NCBI GenBank assembly: GCA_017302795.1
Contig: JAFLCB010000009.1
Coordinates: forward strand, 62,001 to 126,000
From: Deltaproteobacteria bacterium
Lineage (GTDB): Bacteria > Bdellovibrionota > Bdellovibrionia > Bdellovibrionales > JAMPXM01
Direction of reading: 5' to 3'
Length of the DNA: 64,000 bases
This document shows, one piece after another, positions 8,975-18,253 of the stretch (positions are counted from its first letter, which is position 1; each line of letters begins with the position of its first letter). The translations under genes were made by a program, and so were the position numbers. The notes under the pieces are model-generated. The model was given only the letters and a program-made list of their open reading frames with translations, was not told the origin of the DNA and ran no database searches.

Positions 8975-10094
8975 GATACCCCTTCCAGAGTGACGCTTCA
9001 TAATCTTTAAAGCGTGGATAAAAATCTACTCCCAAAATTGAATCGCTGTCCGAGGTGTCAATGGCTGGCAGATTTAAAACGTATTCGATTTCTTCACGCG
9101 GAAGTCGAGTGAGCCATTCCGCGATCGGCTTCACGATGGATCCAGGAATATTTTCGACGGTTCGAACTTCGCGGTGGAGTCCGAGATTACTGAGAGCGGA
9201 TTGAAAAAGTGATTCGACGGTTGGTCCGTTTGAAGGTGCAACATAATAGCTTAAAAGCGGTTCCTTAGATTCGAGAAATGACTCGAGCAGCGACGCAATT
9301 GCTTTTCCAGCATAGTCGACTGGAACAAGCGGAATCGTGTGGTTCTTTCTTCCGGGAATAACAATTGTTCCGCGCCAAGCCTCGATGAACGTGCGCATTC
9401 TTCGGAATGCGTCGATGGCATGGTAGGGTCCATCGATCCGACGAATCGCCGATCCATCCGTTGCACCCACTAATATACCCGGGCGTAAAATCAGTTTCCT
9501 TTTTGGAAAGTGAGACTCCCAGGCGCGCACAGTTTTTTCACCGCTTGCTTTCGATTCAGCGTAGGCGTCTGGAAAAGGTCCTCGTGATTGGTGGCTTGCG
9601 GTTGCAGGCAAGCCGGCTATTTGGTCGCTTGAGTTATCGTTGGAATTGAAAAAACTTGGGCGACTGATCAACTCGTCTTGGGTTTGCTTAGCTTTTTCTT
9701 TGGAGGACAAAGTCCCAAGTCCCATGGTGACGGCGACCGTCGAGACATGGGCGAAACAGGGAACTTCGAGGTGCTGCGCAATTGCAAGTGCCGTGTGGGT
9801 GGCAAAAACATTGTTGAGGTAGGCATCTTCTTTCGATACTCGGAGATTATAGAGGCCTGCCATATGAAGCATAAGATCGAATTTTCCAGTCAATGAATTG
9901 AGCAACTCTGCTTCAAGTCCACCGTTCCAGTTGGTCAGGTCGCAAACTAAACTCTGCACTGAAGAAGACTTACTGACCGGAAGTTTTTTTCGCGACACGA
10001 GAGTGATCTCGGTTCCGGGCCCAAATTGATTTAAAATTTCGGAGATGACAGCCGGGCCAAGAAACCCAGTGCCACCGGTGATAAGGATTCTCAT
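8952..10094 (-). CDS. Extended SDR, fatty-acyl reductase / epimerase type
   Basis: A 380-residue NAD(P)-dependent reductase of the extended SDR class. It has the TGGTGFLG loop at residues 6-13, a HVSTVAV serine strand near 116-122 and a YAESK catalytic motif at 178-182. The overall shape (VTRLP-like C-terminal half, long insert before the YxxxK) fits the NAD_binding_4 group that includes fatty acyl-CoA reductases and OleD-like enzymes. The start overlaps the lipid kinase stop by four bases. The acyl substrate is inferred from the neighbours. Confidence 0.75.
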   Translation of the reverse strand: MRILITGGTGFLGPAVISEILNQFGPGTEITLVSRKKLPVSKSSSVQSLVCDLTNWNGGLEAELLNSLTGKFDLMLHMAGLYNLRVSKEDAYLNNVFATHTALAIAQHLEVPCFAHVSTVAVTMGLGTLSSKEKAKQTQDELISRPSFFNSNDNSSDQIAGLPATASHQSRGPFPDAYAESKASGEKTVRAWESHFPKRKLILRPGILVGATDGSAIRRIDGPYHAIDAFRRMRTFIEAWRGTIVIPGRKNHTIPLVPVDYAGKAIASLLESFLESKEPLLSYYVAPSNGPTVESLFQSALSNLGLHREVRTVENIPGSIVKPIAEWLTRLPREEIEYVLNLPAIDTSDSDSILGVDFYPRFKDYEASLWKGYHAYIQSR

Positions 10095-11095
10095 GGTGTG
10101 TCCTCGGCCCCAAGAAATACCGGTAGAGCACGCTTAAGACAGGTCACTTCAATTTCTCGGACTCCATGGTGAAGGATTTCTCCGTCTCCAAAAAAAGTAA
10201 GATCTCTTGCATCGCTCTTAGACCGGAAGACCGCATGTGAAGTTTCCAAGCGGGGACATTGTTTTTCGTCGGGCACTTGACCATTTCGTATCTGCCACAG
10301 CGATTTCGCCAGCGCGATTATTCCCAGAGATTCTACCAACAAAATGTTGAAGGTCCCGTCCGTATTGGAGGTAAGAGGGGCGGGGATATACTTTCCGCCT
10401 AGGCCCGGTTGATTGTTAACCATAATAAACGGGGCACTGGTACTTCGCTTCAACCCCCCATCTATTTCAATTGATACGCACCAACCGCGTAGCCACTTCG
10501 TGGATTTTCCGCTTAAAAGCTCTTTTGCTAGGAGCAGTTCGTAGATTCTCGAACCCGCCAAACGAATTGCTTCTTTAGAAAAGCGTTTTCCGTCGGATCT
10601 CACATTTGCCCTCACACGGTTGGCAAGTTCGGCAGTTTCAGCGGCCAAGCCTAAACCGCCATTTGTCAGCATATAGACGATGCCTTGTTTGGACTTAACT
10701 TCGATAACGTCAATGGCGCTTGGTTCTGATTCGATAATTCGGCGGGCAGCTCTTTCCAATCGATCGGTGATGCGAAGCTCGCTTGCTAAATCATTCGCCG
10801 TGCCCACGGGAAGCGGTAGGATAGGTGGGATTCGGAATGGCGAGTTTGAAGCGATTCCATTTCTGTAGGCCATTAATAGTGGCTGTACGGCGTTGTTAAG
10901 TGTGCCGTCGCCGCCGCAAATCACGAGCGCATCGGATTCATTGGAGGCAGAGAGGACCTCGCTTTGGAGAGCTTCTTTTGATGACGGTTTGAAATATCGA
11001 AGCTCAGTTCTAAAAAGGGCGCGATCGCACGCCCTCTGAATCGCTTCAAAGTTGGCCCGGCCAGCTTGTCCATTGACGAAGACCGAAACTTTCAC
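10091..11095 (-). CDS. Diacylglycerol kinase family lipid kinase (YegS/DgkB type)
   Basis: A 334-residue cytoplasmic kinase of the DAGK catalytic family, transferring phosphate from ATP to a lipid hydroxyl such as diacylglycerol, or to a sphingoid-type base. The nucleotide-binding GGDGTLNN is at residues 61-68 and the PLPVGTANDLA loop follows. A later NGGLGLAAE and a C-terminal DGE motif complete the family pattern. It begins three bases after the stop of the secreted-protein gene and overlaps the SDR gene, so it belongs to the lipid operon. Confidence 0.85.
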   Translation of the reverse strand: MKVSVFVNGQAGRANFEAIQRACDRALFRTELRYFKPSSKEALQSEVLSASNESDALVICGGDGTLNNAVQPLLMAYRNGIASNSPFRIPPILPLPVGTANDLASELRITDRLERAARRIIESEPSAIDVIEVKSKQGIVYMLTNGGLGLAAETAELANRVRANVRSDGKRFSKEAIRLAGSRIYELLLAKELLSGKSTKWLRGWCVSIEIDGGLKRSTSAPFIMVNNQPGLGGKYIPAPLTSNTDGTFNILLVESLGIIALAKSLWQIRNGQVPDEKQCPRLETSHAVFRSKSDARDLTFFGDGEILHHGVREIEVTCLKRALPVFLGAEDTP

Positions 11096-11098
11096 GTC

Positions 11099-12661
11099 CT
11101 ACTTCCCTTTGGACCTGTTGGCCTTTTCCTTTGCCGCGTTTTTGATCTCAGCGATTCCTTTTTCAAGGCGTTTTGCTGACTCGGTCATTTCCTTAATTGC
11201 AACTGACGATTTTTCTATCATATTTACCGACATACGCGCACCCATTCCGAGCGCGACGCGAGTCACTTCAATGGTTTTACCCGCCCCACCTAGAATTGCA
11301 CCTGCGGGAGGAAGAATCAGCGAGACTTTGAATTCTTTGTCGGCTTGCGCCAGTTTCACATAGGCGTCAGAGGTTTTATCTTGTTGAACATTTTCATACT
11401 CGACCGCTGTCAGAAAGCGGTGGGCCGCTTCGTCTCGATTTAACTTCGATTCCACGACTGCGACTGAGCCCGCCAATGCCCCAACGCCGGCACCGATGAG
11501 CCAAGGGGTAAAAAATGGAACGACGATGGCCGTTACCGCCAGCGGAATACCGATTGCTAAATCGTTGCCCAGTTTTCGGTTTTCTTTCGTGTAGAAGAGC
11601 GAAGTTGCGAGACCGCAATACTGCGGTGACTCCTGAAGAACCTTCTCAAGTTGGGTCGAAAAGTCGAGAATACCCAATGCTCGGGGATCGATTTCTGTCA
11701 CCGGCTTTCGACTTAACGCAACGCCACTTCGGCCCATGTGTATGATATGTGTCCGGTTGGTGAGTTGAAGAAGTTCTTTAGTCGATTTTAAGTCCGAACC
11801 GATGTGTTTTCGCATGACTTTGATGCCATTCAAAATCTCTCTGTCCGACGGTTCGGAACTTTCAATAAACTGGAGAAGGGGCATGCGACTAAGGGTGTTG
11901 AGATAGGTGTAGCCATTTTTAAGTCTAGCGCCAAGTACAGCGTCGTTCACGAACTTAACGTATTCTGCGGAACCTGGCTTATGGTATCGAGCCGCTTGAG
12001 TTTTCGATTCTGAAATGTATTGCCCGAGAATTTCAACTGCGCTTTCGCGTTCTGGTTTTGATAGGCTTTTCCAGTCTTTTTCCTTTTGGCTTCCGCGAGC
12101 GTCCAAAGAAAAATTCAAACTTTGTTCAGCAGACTTGGTGAGAAGCGTTCCGTAGTCTTTTGCGTTTTGTGAGAGTGCGAGATCCATTCGTGCCCCGGCA
12201 ACTTCTCTCAAAAACGCAGACTTCCAGCTATCGACAATTTCAGAAATGTTTGCCGGACACAGGGTTGGCTTAAGGGGTTTCGAGAGGCAATCTTCAATAG
12301 CTTTCAGAAATCCGTCCTCTCCTTCGAGGTCTGAAACTGCGGTTTGACCAACAAGATTTAAAAGTTCTTTTGAAGAGCGACCTTTTTTGTCGGAGTTTGG
12401 AATTGAACGATGAAAAAGCCCTGATGCTGGGCGATCTTTCAACAATTCGGGATCCTCGCAAGCTGTCGCAAAGGGTGCGACCTCGGCTTTTTGTGCTGCA
12501 TTAGAAATGTCCTCTAAGCTCTGCGGTGAATACTGCTGATTCAGCATGCCCGATTCGGGATCACAGTATTCGAAAAACCCATCTGCAAACGACACTGACG
12601 CCGAGAGATAGACAGCTAAAGTCAGAATTAAATTAAATTGCAGCCGAATTTCCATCCGCAT
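11099..12661 (-). CDS. Secreted or membrane-anchored protein of unknown function
   Basis: A 520-residue protein that I do not recognise. It has a signal peptide (residues 1 to about 26), a long helical and charged middle with scattered cysteines, a hydrophobic pair around residues 365-405 (AIGIPLAVTAIVVPFF and a Gly/Ala-rich segment), and a lysine-rich coiled-coil-like tail. It is the first gene of the nine-gene lipid run and is followed after three bases by the lipid kinase. Several ATG codons lie close together at the start, so the exact N-terminus is uncertain by a few residues. Confidence 0.65.
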   Translation of the reverse strand: MRMEIRLQFNLILTLAVYLSASVSFADGFFEYCDPESGMLNQQYSPQSLEDISNAAQKAEVAPFATACEDPELLKDRPASGLFHRSIPNSDKKGRSSKELLNLVGQTAVSDLEGEDGFLKAIEDCLSKPLKPTLCPANISEIVDSWKSAFLREVAGARMDLALSQNAKDYGTLLTKSAEQSLNFSLDARGSQKEKDWKSLSKPERESAVEILGQYISESKTQAARYHKPGSAEYVKFVNDAVLGARLKNGYTYLNTLSRMPLLQFIESSEPSDREILNGIKVMRKHIGSDLKSTKELLQLTNRTHIIHMGRSGVALSRKPVTEIDPRALGILDFSTQLEKVLQESPQYCGLATSLFYTKENRKLGNDLAIGIPLAVTAIVVPFFTPWLIGAGVGALAGSVAVVESKLNRDEAAHRFLTAVEYENVQQDKTSDAYVKLAQADKEFKVSLILPPAGAILGGAGKTIEVTRVALGMGARMSVNMIEKSSVAIKEMTESAKRLEKGIAEIKNAAKEKANRSKGK

Positions 12662-12752
12662 TTCATCTGTTTTATCGGTCGATTTACCTAGCTAGCGGAG
12701 GCTTGGAGGCAAGTGCCGAAGTAGACAGTGAGACGCGCTTTGCGGCGCCTAA

Positions 12753-12781
12753 AATATCTTGTCTCAATATGAGACAGGCAA
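12753..12781 (-). promoter_or_regulatory. Sigma70-like promoter for the lipid operon
   Basis: Read on the minus strand, TTGCCT (12781-12776) and GATATT (12758-12753) are separated by exactly 17 bases, each matching the consensus at four of six positions. The pair lies about 90 bases upstream of the first gene of the run (start 12661). The spacer is filled by the palindrome listed separately, so a repressor bound there would block the promoter. Confidence 0.45.
12760..12776. promoter_or_regulatory. Perfect 17-bp palindrome, probable operator
   Basis: TGTCTCA-ATA-TGAGACA: two perfect 7-base arms around a 3-base centre. It sits in the spacer of the putative promoter of the lipid operon. Size and position are typical of a dimeric repressor site. 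A related TGTCTC-N5-GAGA sequence occurs at 63213-63229. The regulator is not known. Confidence 0.55.
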
Positions 12782-12801
12782 AAACGGCCCTTGTCATTTA
12801 A

Positions 12802-13230
12802 ATGAGTTTAACGGTCGGTCCAATTGGCCCGGGTCTTGAGTATCTTCGGTGTAGCCACCAAAAAGTCGACTGCCTTGAAAACACAGACTGTAAAACTGCT
12901 GCCGGTGCGAGTGCTATAGCCGGTGGATCGACGGCAGTTGCGATGAAGAAATTTAGAGAGCCAAAAAAGTTTGAAAAGATGAATTCAAAGGTACTGGCAG
13001 AATGGCCAGGAGGATTGCAGCTCGGCACATTTCGAACAACATCGCTTGTCGGTGAGGTGCAGGATGTCGACAAAGTTGTCGTTTACTATCAATTAAGTTT
13101 TGACGAAAAGTCGACTAGCGCAGCTAAGTCAACTTTGCATCACCAACTCATGGCTACGCTCGCTGCCATATCAAAGCGAGTACACCATGGTCACCTGAAC
13201 CGAGCAATTCACGTACCGCAAGGTAGTTAA
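12802..13230 (+). CDS. Possible orphan gene, 142 residues, unknown
   Basis: An ATG-initiated frame fills the 570-base gap between two minus-strand genes. The product is basic with three cysteines near the start, a glycine/alanine-rich stretch and a QVDKVVVYYQLSFDEKST-like strand region; no signal peptide. No clear ribosome-binding site precedes the ATG, and an antisense frame of 91 codons overlaps it, so it may not be translated. I do not recognise it. If it is not a gene, the gap holds no other feature that I can see. Confidence 0.3.
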   Translation: MSLTVGPIGPGLEYLRCSHQKVDCLENTDCKTAAGASAIAGGSTAVAMKKFREPKKFEKMNSKVLAEWPGGLQLGTFRTTSLVGEVQDVDKVVVYYQLSFDEKSTSAAKSTLHHQLMATLAAISKRVHHGHLNRAIHVPQGS

Positions 13231-13232
13231 AT

Positions 13233-14405
13233 CTATTGCAATACCAATTTGTTGATAGCTTTCAAAAAGTCGCGCATCGCTTTTTCTGCCTGATCGTCCC
13301 CTCGATTGGTGGCAATCAAAACGATTAAATCTTTGTCGGGAAAAAATTCTGCTGTGGCAAAGTTAAGCGTGTTGCTTCCGCTGTGTTGGAAAACTGGGGT
13401 CTTCAATTTCTCGTCATTTATTCCCCAGCCGCCGTAAACATAAAACTCATTTCCTTTTTGAAAATAGATTTTCGATAGGCTTTGATCAGTCAGCAAAACT
13501 CCTTTTCCTCTCCAGATCAGAATCAGTTCGGCGATGAACTTGTGCCAATCCCGAAGGTTGCAGTGGACCGTACCCGCGGGCCCTAACATCGGCGGATTGT
13601 CAGCTTTTTCTTTTGGTGGAATTCCAACCAGCTTACCTTGGACTAAACCATGTGGCCAAGGCTGTGAGGGAAGGGTCTCAGTTTCTGCGCCTGCCACACC
13701 ATAGCCACATGAAGTCATCGAGAGCTTGTCGAAGATCTTTTGCTTCAGGAGATTTTCCCAAGACGTCTCATAGAGCTTTTCAAGGACCGCACCTAAAATG
13801 ATATAGTTGATATTTCCATAGCGGAAATTTCGATCGGGCTTGCCGCTGGTTACCACTGTTGCCGGGGGCTCTTTCATGGATGCGAGGCTCATTTCAAGAC
13901 GCTGTAAGCTGACATTCTTCTTTGACTTAAAAAGTTCTTTCCAGAGTTTTCCGGCTTGGACCTCTTGAACATCTCTTAAGGCGCTTGAATGAGTTAAAAG
14001 ATTTCCGACAGTTAAATCATTGTTTAACGGGTGTGCCAGTTTTACGTTAAGCAGCTCTTTGACTTTTGATTCGTAAGCGAGCTTACGCTCTTCAGCAGCC
14101 ATAGCGACAAGAAGGGCAGTCATCGCTTTGGTGTCTGATCCAAGATGCCACCGATCATCTTCTTTAACTTCAGCCTCAAGCTGGATTGCTCGTTTCCCTT
14201 GGCTCCTTTGGAAAACGGTGTTGCCGCTGGAAGTAATGAGCGCCGCGATGCCAGGTAAGCCGCCATGGATATGTGCTTCGTCCATTGATTTTTGAAGGGC
14301 TAATCTCAAAACTGAAAGATCGCGGATAGGTGTTTCACTGACCACGCTTGTCTGACAGGCCGTTAAACTTAGAAGAAAAACAAGCATGTACCGTAGCGTG
14401 TTCAT
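13233..14405 (-). CDS. Lipoprotein serine hydrolase, class C beta-lactamase family
   Basis: A 390-residue penicillin-binding-protein-like hydrolase anchored as a lipoprotein: the lipobox LTAC places the lipidated cysteine at residue 17. The three active-site motifs are present: SDTK at residues 90-93, Y-G-N in FRYGNINYII, and HSG in VFQHSGSNT in place of KTG. Members include DD-peptidases, esterases and class C enzymes; HSG instead of KTG favours an esterase or peptidase over a true beta-lactamase. Its ATG overlaps the stop of the RND pump gene by four bases. Confidence 0.85.
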   Translation of the reverse strand: MNTLRYMLVFLLSLTACQTSVVSETPIRDLSVLRLALQKSMDEAHIHGGLPGIAALITSSGNTVFQRSQGKRAIQLEAEVKEDDRWHLGSDTKAMTALLVAMAAEERKLAYESKVKELLNVKLAHPLNNDLTVGNLLTHSSALRDVQEVQAGKLWKELFKSKKNVSLQRLEMSLASMKEPPATVVTSGKPDRNFRYGNINYIILGAVLEKLYETSWENLLKQKIFDKLSMTSCGYGVAGAETETLPSQPWPHGLVQGKLVGIPPKEKADNPPMLGPAGTVHCNLRDWHKFIAELILIWRGKGVLLTDQSLSKIYFQKGNEFYVYGGWGINDEKLKTPVFQHSGSNTLNFATAEFFPDKDLIVLIATNRGDDQAEKAMRDFLKAINKLVLQ

Positions 14406-17400
14406 GAGGGTATGAGTCTCGACATTAAAGACTTTGTCATTCGTTTGAAATCTTCAAGGATCAAATAAGCGGACGGAATCCAAATAAGGCTCAAGACAGT
14501 TCCTACTATCATCCCCCAACTGAGCGCAAGTGTTATCGGAATCAATAGTGGATCGTTGCCGCCGATTCCAAAAGCTGTCGGCAGAAGTCCAACAACGGTC
14601 GTCAAGCCAGTGGCAAGAACTGCTCTAAGGCGCATTTGGCTTGCGCGAATAAGGATTTCGGTGAGGCTATTCTCGGAACTCTCGCGCCTTAGCTCCTCAA
14701 TAAAGTCGACCAAAATAATCGCTGAATTGATGACAACGCCCGAAAGGCCGACCACGCCAATGAACGCAAGAAAGCTAAGCGGTCGTTGGTTGAGTGCAAA
14801 CGAATAGAGAACGCCGACCAGGCCAAGAGGGATGGACGACAGAATAATAAATGGTTTCGAATAGCTTTTGAACGTAAAGACGAGAGTCGCAAAAATCCCA
14901 ATAATCGATAGAACAAGTGCTATTCCTAGTGAGCGAAGCGAGTCTTTCGTACTTTCGTCCACTCCGCCAAAAACTGTGCTAGTGGACTTCGCATCACTCA
15001 TTGTGCGCTGGAGGATTTTTCTCGCCTCCGCATTGGCTCGAACAGAACTAGTGAGCGTTTCGTTGATATCGCCAGAGATGGTAATCGAACGCCTAAAGTC
15101 ATAGCCGCGAATCACAGAAGGGGCATTCGTTTCGCTGATTTTGCCAATCATGTTGAGCGGCGTTTGGTTGCCTGAAGAATTCGTTACTCTTGTTTGCTGG
15201 ATGTCTTCGATGTCTTCTCGGTCCTTCGAGGCATACTTTACTGTGACGTCATATTCGAGTCCGCGATCGGTGAGTTGTGCAATCGGAAGTCCTTCGATCG
15301 CTGCCCTCAAATTGAGTCCAACGAGATCTAAATTTAAGCCCACGAAGGCAACGCGTTCGTCGTTTGGTTTATAGGAGTACTCTCGACCGGCCTCCACCAG
15401 ATCTGTTTCGACGTTTATGAGACCTGGAATTTTGGCGAGTTCGGCCTGAAATTCCTTCGCTTCACGTTCAAGCTCTGCTGTGTTCGTTGAACGCAATGTT
15501 ATTGTCACGGGTTTCCCAACAGGTGGTCCACCTTGGATCGTTTCGAAAACCACTTTCGAAAGCTCTGGCGGTGACTTTATCTCGCGAAGCTTTTTCAGTG
15601 TGTCTTCAATGCCCAATTTCAAATAGCGATCATTTTTAATTCTAATGAGCAAAAAACCTACGTTATCGCCGTTCTTTGCTTTCGGATCGCCAGCTCCGAC
15701 CTGCTGAATTCCACTGCGAGCAACAATGCTGTCGATGTTATCCCCAAGTACTACTGCGATGTCATTTGAAAGTTTAGCGGAGGCCGAATCCACTTTTGAT
15801 ATCAGTGTCTGAGGGGGAGCTTCAAATCTTGCGATATAGTACTCGACACCGTCTGCGGGGAAAAGTTCAAAGCGATTGAAGAGTGCAGTAACGAATACTC
15901 CCGACACCACCAGCACAGTCATGATGCCGGCGGTGATATATTTTTTTTGAACCGTCCACCGAACAAAGCGTCCGAAATAATCTTCGATTTTATTGGAATC
16001 TTTTTCGCGGCCCGTTGCCGGCAGCTTTTTTTTAGTTTCCAAAAATTGAAGTCGAGCGGGGAGAAGTGTCAAAGCCTCAATCAAGCTCAGTACAAGGGCG
16101 ATGGAAACCACAATCGGAATCCATTTGATAAACTGACCGAGTACGCCTTCGGTAACAAGCATGGGCAGGAAAGCTGCGATGATAGTGATTGTCGAGGCTG
16201 TAAAGGGAATCCAAAATTGCTCCGCTGACTTCACAGCCGCTTCCTTAGCAGCCATGCCTTTTTCGCGGAGAGTGGTGTAGTGTTCGCTGACGACGACCGA
16301 GTTATCGACGAGGTTACCAAGACAGATCACAATTGCGATCATCGTGATGATGTTAAAATTTGCACCAAGATACACCATGAACGCGACTGTTCCCAGAGCG
16401 CAGATCGGCAGGCTCGCAGAGCTCCAAAGTCCTACTTTCCCTGGTAAAAACACGAACAAGATACCTAACACCGCAAGCAGGCCGAAGATGGCATTGAACT
16501 GAACGATCTCAAGTCGATTCTTAATCCTTGAACCTTCGTCATTGTAAACAACAATTTTGTGAGTTGAGGGAAGTTTGCTTTCAAATTCTTTCATCTTTAC
16601 GACCAGGGAATCGACGACTGAAATCGAATCAATCTCTTCTTTCTTCGTCACAATCATCAATGTCGCTGGCTCACCATTGACTCGAGCAAGAACGCTTGGG
16701 CGCTTACTGGCATCGACCACTCGTCCGACTTGGGAGATTCGAACCAAGACGCCAGAATCATTGGACCGAATGACAAGATTTTCGATTTCTTTTGGGTCGC
16801 TCGATTGTCCTACAAGTCTCACCAGGGTAGTGTTGTCGATGGTTTCAAGAGAGCCGGCCGGAATATTTTTAAGCCGCGCTTTCATTGCGTTCACAACCTC
16901 AGTAATCCCGACATTTAGACGCTGCAGTTTCTCGCGGTCGAGGAGGATTTGAAGCTCGCGTTCGATGTACCCAGAGTAGCGCACAGATGCGACACCTCTT
17001 ACATCGTCGAACACTTCTTTCAAATCTTCGACATACCGATCTCGCTCGCGATTTTCATTTGGACCAACAATCGCAAGTTCAATGACAGGGATTTCTTTGG
17101 CCTTCACTTCCGTTACCAGCGGCGCATCCAATACTTCAATAGGAAGTAGAGATTTCGCTCGGGTGACCGCACGCTGGATTTCGTTCACGATCTCTTGGGC
17201 GTCTGGCCGATCGATGTCGATTCGAATGGTGATTGTACTTCGGCCGCTTTGGGAAACCGATTTAACATCCTTGAGGCCTGTGGTGCCGCGAAGTTCGTTC
17301 TCGATAATTCTGGTGACACGGTCGTAGACATCCTCCGGCGTCGCGCCGGGATAAATAGTCACGACAGAAACAGTTGCGAAGTTAACGGGAGGAAACGTTT

Positions 17401-17506
17401 CTCGCTGGAGGATGCCGAGGCCGAGAATTCCCATGAGTGCAACCATAGCAGTCATGAGGAAGCTAAATCGCCAGTTAACTACAAAGAATTCGAAAATTTT
17501 CGTCAT
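14402..17506 (-). CDS. RND family efflux transporter, inner-membrane subunit
   Basis: A 1034-residue AcrB/HAE-type transporter with one N-terminal transmembrane helix, a large periplasmic loop, a block of helices, a second loop and a final block, as in the family. In the fourth helix the usual aspartate pair reads LVDNSVVV, so the first Asp remains and the second is Asn. The helix that carries the relay lysine in AcrB reads GLSGVVINSAIILVDF, with no lysine. The proton path must therefore differ from AcrB, as in other divergent HAE proteins. There is no adaptor or TolC gene next to it; it is coupled to the lipoprotein serine hydrolase. Confidence 0.9.
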   Translation of the reverse strand: MTKIFEFFVVNWRFSFLMTAMVALMGILGLGILQRETFPPVNFATVSVVTIYPGATPEDVYDRVTRIIENELRGTTGLKDVKSVSQSGRSTITIRIDIDRPDAQEIVNEIQRAVTRAKSLLPIEVLDAPLVTEVKAKEIPVIELAIVGPNENRERDRYVEDLKEVFDDVRGVASVRYSGYIERELQILLDREKLQRLNVGITEVVNAMKARLKNIPAGSLETIDNTTLVRLVGQSSDPKEIENLVIRSNDSGVLVRISQVGRVVDASKRPSVLARVNGEPATLMIVTKKEEIDSISVVDSLVVKMKEFESKLPSTHKIVVYNDEGSRIKNRLEIVQFNAIFGLLAVLGILFVFLPGKVGLWSSASLPICALGTVAFMVYLGANFNIITMIAIVICLGNLVDNSVVVSEHYTTLREKGMAAKEAAVKSAEQFWIPFTASTITIIAAFLPMLVTEGVLGQFIKWIPIVVSIALVLSLIEALTLLPARLQFLETKKKLPATGREKDSNKIEDYFGRFVRWTVQKKYITAGIMTVLVVSGVFVTALFNRFELFPADGVEYYIARFEAPPQTLISKVDSASAKLSNDIAVVLGDNIDSIVARSGIQQVGAGDPKAKNGDNVGFLLIRIKNDRYLKLGIEDTLKKLREIKSPPELSKVVFETIQGGPPVGKPVTITLRSTNTAELEREAKEFQAELAKIPGLINVETDLVEAGREYSYKPNDERVAFVGLNLDLVGLNLRAAIEGLPIAQLTDRGLEYDVTVKYASKDREDIEDIQQTRVTNSSGNQTPLNMIGKISETNAPSVIRGYDFRRSITISGDINETLTSSVRANAEARKILQRTMSDAKSTSTVFGGVDESTKDSLRSLGIALVLSIIGIFATLVFTFKSYSKPFIILSSIPLGLVGVLYSFALNQRPLSFLAFIGVVGLSGVVINSAIILVDFIEELRRESSENSLTEILIRASQMRLRAVLATGLTTVVGLLPTAFGIGGNDPLLIPITLALSWGMIVGTVLSLIWIPSAYLILEDFKRMTKSLMSRLIPS

Positions 17507-17576
17507 CGCCCGCAGCCCTCGCTTTTAGCAGAGTGCAGGCAATCATTTTCTGATACAAATTGTTTCGATAGTTTAA

Positions 17577-18224
17577 CTATTTTAATTCTGAACGGTTCGA
17601 AATGATTTTAGAAACGAGGCCAAACTCTTTTGCCTGCTGGGGGTTTAACCAGGTATCGCGATCGAGGGCTTTTTTGATATCCTCAATCGTTCGCCCGCAT
17701 TCGCGCGCATAGAGTTCGATAATTTTATTTTTCGTATCAATCAAATCGCGAGCGTGAATCGCGATGTCTGTTGCCGATCCAGCTAGGCCGCCGCTCATGA
17801 GTGGTTGGTGAACCAAGAATTTTGAGTTCGGGAACGCATAGCGATCTTCGGGTTTCGCGCAAAGTGAAATGATCGAGCCCATGCTAGCAGCAAGACCTGT
17901 TACAACAGTCACGACTTTCGGTCGAATAAAGCGAGCTGTATCGAAAATCGAAAAACCAGAATACACTTCGCCGCCAGGGCAATTGATAAAGAGATACACG
18001 GGTGCTTCGGCATCGGCGCGTTCTAGCGCTAAAAGTTTAGCGCAAACGGCATGTGCTAGTCGGGCATCAACGGGTGCTGAGACCATGACAACACGAGCAA
18101 GAAAAAGTTCGGCTTCGACAGGATTAGGAAGTCCCTTCTCACCCTTATTTTCGTTCTTTTCTTTCTCTTCTTCCATGGTTGGTTCCATATTTGGTTCAGA
18201 CCCGGTATTTGCGATCGACTGCAT
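17577..18224 (-). CDS. clpP: ATP-dependent Clp protease proteolytic subunit
   Basis: A 215-residue ClpP. The catalytic triad is Ser114 in GLAASMGS, His139 in FLVHQP and Asp188 in LDRDTWL, with the E. coli spacings of 25 and 49. The first 35 or so residues form a charged Glu/Lys-rich extension before the fold. The start has AGGAG five bases upstream. No clpX is adjacent in the window; the gene stands alone between the RND pump and exoD. Confidence 0.9.
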   Translation of the reverse strand: MQSIANTGSEPNMEPTMEEEKEKNENKGEKGLPNPVEAELFLARVVMVSAPVDARLAHAVCAKLLALERADAEAPVYLFINCPGGEVYSGFSIFDTARFIRPKVVTVVTGLAASMGSIISLCAKPEDRYAFPNSKFLVHQPLMSGGLAGSATDIAIHARDLIDTKNKIIELYARECGRTIEDIKKALDRDTWLNPQQAKEFGLVSKIISNRSELK

Positions 18225-18253
18225 TTCGACTCCTGCTTAACCTCGGCACCCGT

